The position numbers and the translations under genes were made by a program. Below are positions 15,991 through 23,144 of a DNA stretch of 23,144 nt, one piece after another. Numbering within the stretch: the stretch's first letter is position 1; the number at the start of each line of letters is the position of its first letter. The DNA is from Ramicandelaber brevisporus (lineage: Eukaryota > Kickxellomycota > Ramicandelaberales > Ramicandelaberaceae): positions 1-23,144 of the forward strand of contig MU602833.1 of the NCBI GenBank assembly GCA_025201865.1, in the 5' to 3' direction. The notes below the pieces were generated by a model, which ran no database searches, was not told the origin of the DNA, and saw only the letters and a list, made by a program, of their open reading frames with translations.

Positions 15991-16767
15991 ATGCTTCGAC
16001 GGCCTTTTGCGCACCTCATCTCCCTGTGCTATTTGCTGCTAGTCGCTCTGGCACAGACGACAGCTTCGTCCAGCTCAAAGCCACAGCAAACCGAGGGAGA
16101 TCGCCTACCAAGCGCCGAAGCCATGGCAAAGCTGCTGTACTTTTCGTATCTCACTGGCGCGCCTTCACATCCACACAAAATGGCACTCAGCGATGTCTCA
16201 TCCGTTCCTCTGTTTCAATACACGACAAAGACGGTCAAGGACATTCGGACAGCGATTGATGCACTGGATGACATCCCCGATGCTGATTACTCTCCTACAC
16301 GGAATCGGCGCGCAATGAGACGACAGCCAGTCTGGCTCCGAAGCAGTGTACCAAATCCACTGATAAAGAGGACCAGGTCGAAGTGGACAATGAAACGAAC
16401 GTCATTGATACAGAAGTTCATTGCGGATAAAGATGGCCAATACTACGTTCTGCAAAGCGCGGATGCAGATCACTTGCGAGATTTGATTGGTAGAGTCGCA
16501 AACGAGATGCAGAACCTGTCCAGGCCAACATGTCAAGCATACTTGCTTGGATTTGTTTGCACGGTGCAGGGTCCACCGCTGTACTCTGACAAGGAACAGT
16601 CTGAACTCAAAGGATTGGACAAAACACGGTGGTTCTCGCAGTTGTATATTCCAGGCAAGAAGCGGGATGATGAACTCACAAGGCTATACGAGCTCGTTAG
16701 TTTACTAGATGACGCCTTTGATCACCTTAAATCAGATAAAAAGCAAAAGCAACAACAGCAGCAATAA
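15991..16767 (+). CDS. Secreted protein of unknown function with clustered dibasic sites (258 aa)
   Basis: A signal peptide (Arg-rich start, hydrophobic core about 8-21, cleavage near Ala21-Gln22) is followed by a Ser-rich stretch and no further TM segment. I do not recognise the family. The middle holds several dibasic pairs: Arg106-Arg107, Arg110-Arg111, Lys126-Arg127 and Lys135-Arg136, with Lys-Lys-Arg at 223-225. Kex2/furin-like cleavage would free peptides such as QPVWLRSSVPNPLI (112-125). The C-terminal half looks globular and helical, with two Cys (181 and 190) close enough to pair, and ends in Lys/Gln-rich residues with a terminal five-Gln run. It could be a prepropeptide, or a secreted protein whose basic patch is simply surface. 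Its stop is 37 bp from that of seven-TM paralogue 2, which converges on it. Confidence 0.65.
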   Translation: MLRRPFAHLISLCYLLLVALAQTTASSSSKPQQTEGDRLPSAEAMAKLLYFSYLTGAPSHPHKMALSDVSSVPLFQYTTKTVKDIRTAIDALDDIPDADYSPTRNRRAMRRQPVWLRSSVPNPLIKRTRSKWTMKRTSLIQKFIADKDGQYYVLQSADADHLRDLIGRVANEMQNLSRPTCQAYLLGFVCTVQGPPLYSDKEQSELKGLDKTRWFSQLYIPGKKRDDELTRLYELVSLLDDAFDHLKSDKKQKQQQQQ

Positions 16768-16804
16768 TAATAGCGATTATGATTAATTTAATACAATGAA
16801 CTGA

Positions 16805-18979
16805 TTACAAATGACGCGAGCCATGGGTGAAACTGTGCCGCCTGCCAACTTGGTCGTACGGCTCGTGATTGAACTCGATTGCTGTGCCCATCGGAGCCCC
16901 AGCATCGAATCCGCCAAGTGCTGCATGAGCACCCATGGCACTCGGAGGGTAAACAACGGTGGCAGATGGCGCAGGTGTAAGTGCATTCGGCCGGCTGGCA
17001 TTGCCACTGATGCTGCGTAGCCATTTTGGTCGACGGAGGTGACTGAATATGTCGCGAAGACGGTGTCGGTCTGATGTTGAAGAAGCAAACACATCTTCTT
17101 CGGTTGGATAGAAATCTGCTACAATGCGAGGAGCTGCGGATGGATCGCAGGAGTCGAGATCTGATGGAGATGGGGACATTCTACGGTCCAAGGTGCCACT
17201 TGGTGATGCACTTGCCAGTCTGTGAACGCGCTCAGTCTCGTACAGGAACATTGGCGGTTCAAGATGCTGTGGTTGTGGTTGTGGCTGTGGTTGTGGCTGT
17301 GGTTGTGGCTGTGGTTGTAGGTGTGGTTGTGGTTGCTGATGTTGATGTTGATGATGATGAAGAAGCTGCTGCGATTGATGTGATTGATGGGACTGCTTGC
17401 GAGTTGGAGAGTGCGACAATATGTGCTTTGATGGCGATAGTGACAATGATGCATGCTTTTGTGGAGTTGAGTCACATATTGGATTCACTCTGTCTGGTGT
17501 TAGATGACTAGTTGGTGTTGCCACTGCTGCTGCTGCTGCTACAGCTGCGGCGACTGCCACGAGCTCAGCTTCCTCTCCCACATCATTTGCATCCTGCATT
17601 GGACCTTCAACGGCCTCCTTTGTGATGATTTGCTCAGCAAACCGTCTCTGTGCGTACTGCATCCATAGCAGCCCAGATGGAACCATTGTGATTCCGACGT
17701 GATATGCAATGTCCATCATATTGAACAATGTTGTTGAATAAACAGAATGCAATGCCAGCATCAATGCAGCCACTGTGATAATCACTCTGCCAGCACAGAA
17801 TATCACTAGTGCAGCATACTCGCACCACAGCAGTCTGATCAAGGGCTTTGGGGCTGATGGTGTCAGCGATCGGATGTAGCCCACAAAACATCTGTTTGAG
17901 TAAACAACGGCGACTGCTTCAAAGAAGAAGAATATCGTGCTGACCGTTGTGTACAAAAAGAATCCAGCTTGTCTTACGCCATTCTCAGGAGTGTATAACG
18001 CCGCTATACACACAACCATTGACGTGTTGAACATGATCACATTGGCTATGCACATTCCATATAGTGTGTAGTACGCCACTCGCTGCCGAGGCAATCGCAG
18101 CAGGAATTTGCTCCATCGGATAATAACAGCGTTGAAGAATGTGTTTCCAAAGATCCATGCAACATACATTACTGTGATGGCATCGTTTGAGATGGGCAGT
18201 CGCATCATGCAGAAGATGGTTGAGCCAGCAATCATCAGTACAGACAGGTAGACGCATATCCTGAGCTTGCTCACCTTCATTCCATGTTTGCGGTTGCTCC
18301 TGACTTCTGTCAACATTAGTATCAGTCCAACAACAGCTACAATGGCCTTGGTGACTCGGATCGCATATGTGATACCGCGGAAACTGTCACTGTGCAGATT
18401 GGCATTCCATGGACCGCCATCACGCTGTAGATGGACCAGCTGCTGCTGAGAGCCAGTAGATATGGTAACACCAGTGTCAGAGCCAACTAGTGCGATTTGC
18501 ATTCGTGGCGGTGTTGCAATCCAATAATCATCGAGAGGCTCGACCTCGTTGCCACCAAAATCAACGCTGCTGTCTTCATGAGCAACAAATATCATTACCA
18601 CCGGCATGCTGGACGGAACAGATGGACCGGGATAATCGCGAGGTAGCGAGCGCAGTGCCCAGCTGAACGTCGCACACCCAGCTGCTGTGAACTCTGCAGA
18701 GTCGACAAGGAATGCTATGCCGCCGATTGATGATGCCAAAGAGAGGTTTAGTTCTGGTCTGGCTGGATCCAATTTGCAGCGCTGGCCATCTACAAACGGT
18801 ATTTGTAAAAGTGGACCGGTAAAGTTGTACTGAAATGGACTTTCGTCCCCGTAAAAATCATACATGGCGTAAGTGCGGCCACTGTCAAGCAGCTTGATAC
18901 TCGCTAGAACGATACTGACATCGACGATGAAACACAGGAGCAGCAGCAATGATATTCTGGTGAGTGTGCTCACTTGCAT
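16805..18979 (-). CDS. Seven-TM receptor-like protein, paralogue 2
   Basis: A 724-residue paralogue of the genes at 4266-6290 and 19313-21592, closest in sequence to the first (shared FCMxRLPISN, APxPLxRLLWCEY, CxGRVxITVA). It has a signal peptide (1-26) and an ectodomain with MYDFYGDE, YNFTGPL (51-57), Cys68/Cys102, DDYW (150-153) and GPWN. Seven hydrophobic segments lie at about 206-225, 240-258, 268-290, 302-328, 338-361, 382-410 and 416-442. The tail of about 280 residues has an Ala/Val run, a His/Gln then Pro-Gln repeat, YPTEEDVFA, and terminal GRRHSFTHGS with a basophilic-kinase-like RRxS site. Orientation with the N-terminus outside follows from the signal peptide and glycosylation motif. 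Ligand and signalling partner are unknown. A four-codon upstream ORF ends exactly at its ATG. Confidence 0.8.
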   Translation of the reverse strand: MQVSTLTRISLLLLLCFIVDVSIVLASIKLLDSGRTYAMYDFYGDESPFQYNFTGPLLQIPFVDGQRCKLDPARPELNLSLASSIGGIAFLVDSAEFTAAGCATFSWALRSLPRDYPGPSVPSSMPVVMIFVAHEDSSVDFGGNEVEPLDDYWIATPPRMQIALVGSDTGVTISTGSQQQLVHLQRDGGPWNANLHSDSFRGITYAIRVTKAIVAVVGLILMLTEVRSNRKHGMKVSKLRICVYLSVLMIAGSTIFCMMRLPISNDAITVMYVAWIFGNTFFNAVIIRWSKFLLRLPRQRVAYYTLYGMCIANVIMFNTSMVVCIAALYTPENGVRQAGFFLYTTVSTIFFFFEAVAVVYSNRCFVGYIRSLTPSAPKPLIRLLWCEYAALVIFCAGRVIITVAALMLALHSVYSTTLFNMMDIAYHVGITMVPSGLLWMQYAQRRFAEQIITKEAVEGPMQDANDVGEEAELVAVAAAVAAAAAVATPTSHLTPDRVNPICDSTPQKHASLSLSPSKHILSHSPTRKQSHQSHQSQQLLHHHQHQHQQPQPHLQPQPQPQPQPQPQPQPQHLEPPMFLYETERVHRLASASPSGTLDRRMSPSPSDLDSCDPSAAPRIVADFYPTEEDVFASSTSDRHRLRDIFSHLRRPKWLRSISGNASRPNALTPAPSATVVYPPSAMGAHAALGGFDAGAPMGTAIEFNHEPYDQVGRRHSFTHGSRHL
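17262..17370 (-). repeat. Hexanucleotide repeat encoding Pro-Gln in the receptor 2 tail
   Basis: On the plus strand gtggct/gtggtt hexamers repeat; on the coding strand these read as alternating Gln and Pro, then His/Gln from gttgat-type units. This is an expandable microsatellite in the cytosolic tail, at the same relative place as the Gly-Ser repeat of paralogue 1 and the Gln-Ala/Ser repeat of paralogue 3. Confidence 0.75.
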
Positions 18980-19312
18980 TTAGTAATTGTGCATGTGGGA
19001 ACAGCAGTAATGAACTGAAAGAAGAAGAAGAAAAATGAGAGGTTTGGTCGTGGTGGTGTCACAAACAACAAAAAAACATCAGTATGGCATAGTCGATACC
19101 AAGTTCACGGACGACCACAGTTGGATGGAAAGTCTTGATTTCAGCCCAACCCTTTTTTGGTTGCATCGGGAAGGAGGGTTTGTCTGGTAAAATGGGCAGG
19201 AAATCTGAGCCCTAGCCAATTAGCTATGTGCTGAATGGCAGATTATGAAAACTTTAAAATAACCACAAATGGCTTTTTGAGTTATACGAAAATAAAGATA
19301 TGGATGCGAGTT
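18980..19312. promoter_or_regulatory. Promoter of seven-TM gene 2 and 3' flank of gene 3
   Basis: These 333 bases lie between two minus-strand genes. Next to the gene 2 start, the minus strand shows an upstream ORF of four codons (ATG at 18994-18992) whose TAA (18982-18980) directly abuts the gene ATG. A CT-rich leader (ttcttcttctttcttt in minus orientation, about 19018-19033) lies just beyond. A CCAAT pentamer is at 19216-19220. The stretch nearest gene 3 is AT-rich, consistent with its 3' UTR. No further ORF is supported. Confidence 0.4.
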
Positions 19313-21592
19313 TCAGATGTTAAGGTTTGAGGTATCTGAGAAGCTGTATCGCCTGCGATCATTCGCTTGAATTCGGGGGAAGACCATGCCGGGATCTGAA
19401 ATCACGGCAGTTGGCTGTCTCTGAGCCATCTCGGATACGGGTGGAGTTGGCTGCCTTAATGGAGCAGCAGCCATGTACCCGGGCAATAAGGATAATGGGG
19501 AGATGCTCTGGCCAGAGGATCGCCTCAGCACATTTCCAAATGACCAGCTGCGTACCTTCGACTGCTGATTGCTAGTGTTGCCAGCAAACACAAACTCTTC
19601 AGTCGGGTACACATCGGTGACAATTGGAGCCAACGCGCCGTAGCCACGATTAGCACTGTGGATTGGATTGGCCAATGGATCGGTGCTATCCTCATCATCG
19701 CCAGTTGTTGCGGTAGAAGGTCTTGCGCTGATGCTCAAGTTGTGGCCGCTGTCTTCAGCAAAATGCACCAGTGGATGAAATTGAGGCTGCTGGAGATGAA
19801 GCGGCAAATCCAATGGTTTTTGCTGTGATTGTGATTGTGATTGTGATTGTGCCTGTGATTGTGCCTGTGATTGTGATTGTGATTGTGATTGTGATTGCGA
19901 TTGTGCTTGTGCTTGTGCTTGTGCCTGTGCTTGTACCTGTGCCTGTGGTTGGTGGAAATGCGGTGGCGATGGATGCACTCGAGATGTTGGATCGTTTGCA
20001 CGCAGACTTGGTCGAGTCGCGATACCGCACGCTCTCGATGTGGCACCAGTGCCAGTGGCTGCCCCAGCTGGGTTCCGTCCTGCCTCCGTCGTAGTGGTTG
20101 TCGTTGTGGCGGTTGACGTGTAAGTCGTTGACGGGATGGCTGGACGACTTGGTTTGGCCAGCTGCGATGGAATTGTGGTTTGTATCCAAAACATCCAGAG
20201 CAGACCAGAGATTAAAAGTGTAATGCCGAGGTGGCTGCTGACATTGAGACCATCAAACAGCACCACAGTGTACACGTTGCCAGTGGCTAATAACAGTGTG
20301 GCAATCATGATCAAAAATCGCCCGCAGCAGAATACAAATAGAGAAGCAGTCTCAAAGCGCAACAATCTGACAATAGTAATCGAGGCTCGCAGCTGACGCA
20401 GGTATTTTACATACAGAATGCCAGCATACAGCATGGCAATTGCTTCCAGCGCAAATAGTATTGTACCAGAGTATGTATACAGAATGAATCCGGCTCTTCG
20501 CAATCCTTCTGCTTTAGAATACAATGCAATTATGCTGACGGTTAACGCCACATTGAATAGCACGATATTAGCCAGGCACGATCCAAGCAGTAGAAAGTAT
20601 GGCACCTTTTGGTTGCCCAGCTTCTTCATGAATGCGGCCCATTTGACCACAATCACTGTAAACCCAGAATTACCCAGCATCCAACTTGCGTACATGATGG
20701 CTTCGTTGATGTTTCGAGAGGGCAGCAACATGGCGCAGAAGATGATGTGTGTGCAAAACTCAATCGCAATCAATAGCGCAGTCAATTTGAACCAGCTGCC
20801 GCGGACTTTGTTGACAATCGTGCGGCGTATCACAAACAATGCACCGATATCCAGCAGAGCCATTACAACGCGCAACATGTAAATTGACACCGCGTAGTAG
20901 CGTGACTTCAAGTAGCGATTCCACGGACCTGGATCGCGGTCAAACTGGGCAATCAGCGGCATTGGATCTGGCGCTGACAAGGAAGAGGCTGGTGTGAGCA
21001 GGCGAGACAGAATGATGCCGGTGTCAGATCCGACCAAGGCAACCTGCGCTCTTGGCGGAACAGCATACCAGTAATCATCAAGCGGATCTCGCTCTTTATT
21101 GCCAAAATCGACGCTGCTGTCATCTCTGGCTGCAAAAATGATTAGAACGGTTGCATTGTCTGGAGTCACAAATGAACCTGGAAAGTCGCGTGACAATGAG
21201 CGCAATACCCAAGAGAAAGTGGGACACCCAGCCTCTGCCATATCTGCAGAGTCTACAAAGATGCCGATTCCAGCTCGGCTCACCACATCTTTCCGCCAGT
21301 CGCTCGGACGTTGTTCTGCCTGCTGTTCTGGTTGTTTCTGTTGTTGTTTCTGTGCAGTGTCCATTGGAGGCTGCTGTATTGTGCACCATCTGTCCGCAAC
21401 AAACGACGCTCGATACAGTGGACCGGTGAAGTTGTACTGCCGAGGATCATTCTCGCCGTAAAAGTCATACATCCGATGCACTGTGGTGTCATTGCTGTTG
21501 TCTGAATCAACTATTCTAACGCTCGAAAGACCGGTGCTGCCGCAGCACAGCAGTGCGACGACAACACCCGCCAGCACTCGGGCGAGTTGCAT
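19313..21592 (-). CDS. Seven-TM receptor-like protein, paralogue 3
   Basis: A 759-residue third member of the family and the most diverged. It has a signal peptide (1 to about 22) and an ectodomain with MYDFYGEN, YNFTGPL (53-59), Cys70/Cys123, a Gln-rich insertion between them (about 78-95), DDYW (172-175) and GPWN. Seven hydrophobic segments lie at about 234-255, 268-290, 298-320, 330-357, 367-392, 408-438 and 443-470. The other two paralogues' LPISN is LPSRN here. The ~290-residue tail has a Thr run, a long Gln-Ala/Gln-Ser repeat, YPTEEFVFA, and RRYSF near the end. Shared order of motifs over the whole length shows common descent by duplication. It is tandem with paralogue 2 (333 bp) and divergent from methionine aminopeptidase 1 (289 bp). 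Function is not known; a cell-surface receptor or sensor is inferred from topology. Confidence 0.8.
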   Translation of the reverse strand: MQLARVLAGVVVALLCCGSTGLSSVRIVDSDNSNDTTVHRMYDFYGENDPRQYNFTGPLYRASFVADRWCTIQQPPMDTAQKQQQKQPEQQAEQRPSDWRKDVVSRAGIGIFVDSADMAEAGCPTFSWVLRSLSRDFPGSFVTPDNATVLIIFAARDDSSVDFGNKERDPLDDYWYAVPPRAQVALVGSDTGIILSRLLTPASSLSAPDPMPLIAQFDRDPGPWNRYLKSRYYAVSIYMLRVVMALLDIGALFVIRRTIVNKVRGSWFKLTALLIAIEFCTHIIFCAMLLPSRNINEAIMYASWMLGNSGFTVIVVKWAAFMKKLGNQKVPYFLLLGSCLANIVLFNVALTVSIIALYSKAEGLRRAGFILYTYSGTILFALEAIAMLYAGILYVKYLRQLRASITIVRLLRFETASLFVFCCGRFLIMIATLLLATGNVYTVVLFDGLNVSSHLGITLLISGLLWMFWIQTTIPSQLAKPSRPAIPSTTYTSTATTTTTTTEAGRNPAGAATGTGATSRACGIATRPSLRANDPTSRVHPSPPHFHQPQAQVQAQAQAQAQAQSQSQSQSQSQSQAQSQAQSQSQSQSQQKPLDLPLHLQQPQFHPLVHFAEDSGHNLSISARPSTATTGDDEDSTDPLANPIHSANRGYGALAPIVTDVYPTEEFVFAGNTSNQQSKVRSWSFGNVLRRSSGQSISPLSLLPGYMAAAPLRQPTPPVSEMAQRQPTAVISDPGMVFPRIQANDRRRYSFSDTSNLNI
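19820..19952 (-). repeat. Hexanucleotide repeat encoding Gln-Ala/Gln-Ser in the receptor 3 tail
   Basis: On the plus strand tgtgat, tgtgcc and tgtgct hexamers repeat about twenty times. The coding strand reads alternating Gln with Ser or Ala. The pattern of interspersed variants shows several rounds of local duplication. Confidence 0.8.
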
Positions 21593-21881
21593 TTCGAATC
21601 TTTGTTTTATCTTTATTGGAAGGAGTGAGTAGATTGGATTGGAAGGGTGGGTGGCTGTCGCATAAGCTTCAGCCTCATCATTCCTTTCAACATTGGCCGC
21701 ATTGGCCGCATTGGCCGCATTGCCGTGTATCCACGAAGATTATGACGTCGGCTTTGCCGGCTCAGATTGAAAAAAGAAAAAAAAATTATGCAGGCAACTC
21801 TGCTTTTTGTTCGAGAGAAAAAAGAAATAAAAAAGAAAGAAAGAAAACAAGAGCAGCAGCAGCAGCTTGATTGATTGATCG
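21593..21881. promoter_or_regulatory. Bidirectional promoter between seven-TM gene 3 and methionine aminopeptidase 1
   Basis: A 9-bp tandem repeat, cattggccg, occurs three times perfectly (21691-21717) plus a partial fourth copy, presenting three evenly spaced ATTGG pentamers, which are CCAAT boxes on the minus strand. A CRE-like TGACGTC is at 21743-21749. Toward the aminopeptidase, an A-rich tract (about 21769-21848) and agc repeats precede the ATG. An upstream ORF (21788-21874, 28 codons) ends seven bases before that ATG. Confidence 0.5.
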
Positions 21882-23012
21882 ATGAGCAGCAACCAGGAAA
21901 CGAAGCCACTCTGCCAGGCACCAGCGTGCGGCAAGCCTGCCAAGATGCAGTGCCCGGCCTGCATCAAGCTGTACCTGCCAGCTTCGCACTTTTGCTCGCA
22001 GACCTGCTTCCGCCAGTCGTGGGGCATCCACAGACTATGCCATAGATCAGCAGCCGACGCCGAGGCGAGCAAGGAGCAGGTCAGCTCGTTCGACCCGTAC
22101 CCAGAGGCAATGTACACTGGCCCGCTGCGTGCCGAGTATCCGCTCTCGCCAACGCGCGCGGTGCCATCCACCATCAAAAGACCTGACTATGCAATCGACG
22201 GCCAGGCACGAAGCGAGCAGGCGGTGCGCAACAGCAGCCAAATCACCGTGCTGAAGCCCAATGAGATTGAGGCCATGCGCAATGTCAGCAGGCTTGCTCG
22301 AGAGGTCCTGGACGCTGGTGCTCGCGCGATTAAGGCTGGCGTGACAACCGACGAGATTGACCGCGTCATTCACGAGGCGATTGTCGAAAGAGGAGCGTAT
22401 CCGTCGCCGCTCAACTACTACAACTTCCCCAAGTCGTGCTGCACATCTCTTAACGAGGTTATCTGCCACGGTATTCCCGATCGCCGCCAACTGCAGGATG
22501 GCGACATCATCAACATTGACGTGTCCATCTACAAGGATGGGTTCCACTCCGATTTGAACGAAACGTACTTTGTCGGCAATGTTGACGAGACGTCTCGCAA
22601 GCTCGTCCAGACCACATACGACTGCCTGGACCTGGCCATCAAGCAGTGCAAGCCTGGCATGCTCTACCGCGATCTGGGCAGAATTATTGAGGAGCACGCC
22701 AATGCAAATGGATTTTCTGTTGTTCGCAACTTTACTGGCCATGGCGTTGGCCGCTTGTTCCACACTGCGCCGACGGTGTTCCACTTTGCTGGCAACAAGG
22801 CTGTTGGCGTGATGAAGCCAGGCCACACGTTTACCATTGAGCCGATGATCAATGTTGGAGTTCACCAGGATGCCAGATGGAGCGACGGATGGACCATTGT
22901 GACGGCTGATGGCAAGCGCACGGCACAGTTTGAACACACCTTGTTGGTTACGGAGACTGGATGCGAGATTTTGACTGCAAGATTGCCAGATTCGCCTGGA
23001 TTCAATGTCTAA
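21882..23012 (+). CDS. MAP1: Methionine aminopeptidase 1 (zinc-finger type)
   Basis: A 376-residue cytosolic, ribosome-associated metalloprotease that removes the initiator methionine from nascent proteins with a small second residue. The N-terminal C6H2 zinc finger is complete (Cys11, Cys16, Cys24, Cys27, Cys38, Cys42, His50, and Cys53 or His54), as in eukaryotic type 1 enzymes. The pita-bread catalytic domain (about 120-370) has all five metal ligands, Asp213, Asp224, His287, Glu320 and Glu351, with spacing identical to human MetAP1, plus the substrate His196 in CHGIP. The type 2 insertion is absent. Length is normal for the family. The ATG at 21882 gives the zinc finger directly; an upstream ORF ends just before it. 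This is a housekeeping gene, divergent from seven-TM gene 3. Confidence 0.96.
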   Translation: MSSNQETKPLCQAPACGKPAKMQCPACIKLYLPASHFCSQTCFRQSWGIHRLCHRSAADAEASKEQVSSFDPYPEAMYTGPLRAEYPLSPTRAVPSTIKRPDYAIDGQARSEQAVRNSSQITVLKPNEIEAMRNVSRLAREVLDAGARAIKAGVTTDEIDRVIHEAIVERGAYPSPLNYYNFPKSCCTSLNEVICHGIPDRRQLQDGDIINIDVSIYKDGFHSDLNETYFVGNVDETSRKLVQTTYDCLDLAIKQCKPGMLYRDLGRIIEEHANANGFSVVRNFTGHGVGRLFHTAPTVFHFAGNKAVGVMKPGHTFTIEPMINVGVHQDARWSDGWTIVTADGKRTAQFEHTLLVTETGCEILTARLPDSPGFNV

Positions 23013-23144
23013 CTTTCCTTCCTCTTTCCACTTTTTAACAATGTCTCTTCTCAAAATACACCGATACTAAGATAAAAGGTAAATTTAATGATTTGGATAC
23101 TGATTACTGGGCTCATCCGCCTGGAACCAGTGAATCTAAGAAAT
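23013..23144. other. 3' flank of methionine aminopeptidase 1
   Basis: A CT-rich segment (ctttccttcctctttccac) is followed by AT-rich sequence (gataaaaggtaaatttaatg) that probably contains the polyadenylation region. No further gene can be called before the window ends. Confidence 0.35.

Noticed and set aside
1-23144. tRNA, rRNA, transposon or viral genes
   Set aside because: I looked for B-box-like GGTTCGAATCC, rRNA-like blocks, terminal inverted repeats, and transposase or reverse transcriptase motifs and saw none. A covariance-model search would be decisive for small RNAs.

Overview
The window is nuclear DNA from an intron-poor eukaryote. Every recognisable protein reads as one uninterrupted ORF, including ones of 800 and about 1,612 codons. 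The gene set is eukaryotic: methionine aminopeptidase 1 with its C6H2 zinc finger, an XRCC2-type RecA paralogue, a MATE transporter with long low-complexity insertions, secreted proteins with signal peptides and an alpha-solenoid giant. Leaders are CT- or CA-rich and poor in G, and neighbouring genes sit very close together. An early-diverging, intron-poor fungus (Kickxellomycotina-like) fits, but the sequence alone does not prove this and another opisthokont-grade protist is possible.

Layout. 147-809 (+): 1-Cys peroxiredoxin. 1627-3537 (+): MATE transporter, flanked on both sides by degenerate short-period tandem repeats. 4266-6290 (+): first of three paralogous seven-TM receptor-like proteins. 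6582-6695 (+): a 37-codon secreted-peptide ORF with its own motif-rich promoter. 6836-11674 (-): about 1.6-kaa alpha-solenoid protein of unknown family. 11752-13182 (-): XRCC2. 13315-15717 (+): secreted GH35 beta-galactosidase-like protein without either catalytic glutamate, sharing a 132-bp bidirectional promoter with XRCC2. 15991-16767 (+): secreted protein of unknown function with clustered dibasic sites. 16805-18979 (-) and 19313-21592 (-): second and third seven-TM paralogues. 21882-23012 (+): methionine aminopeptidase 1, divergent from the third paralogue.

How it may work together. The three seven-TM paralogues share a signal peptide, a cysteine-paired ectodomain with a YNFTGPL glycosylation motif, seven helices, and a long tail with a conserved P-x-E-E-x-VFA motif and basophilic-kinase-like sites. 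Two small secreted proteins (37 and 258 aa) lie directly next to paralogues 1 and 2. A lineage-specific receptor/secreted-ligand cluster is the most interesting reading of the window. It is a hypothesis: no function is established for any member.

Composition. The first ~4.68 kb is GC-rich at third codon positions. The change to AT-richer codons falls inside the coding sequence of the first seven-TM gene, at a motif conserved in all three paralogues.
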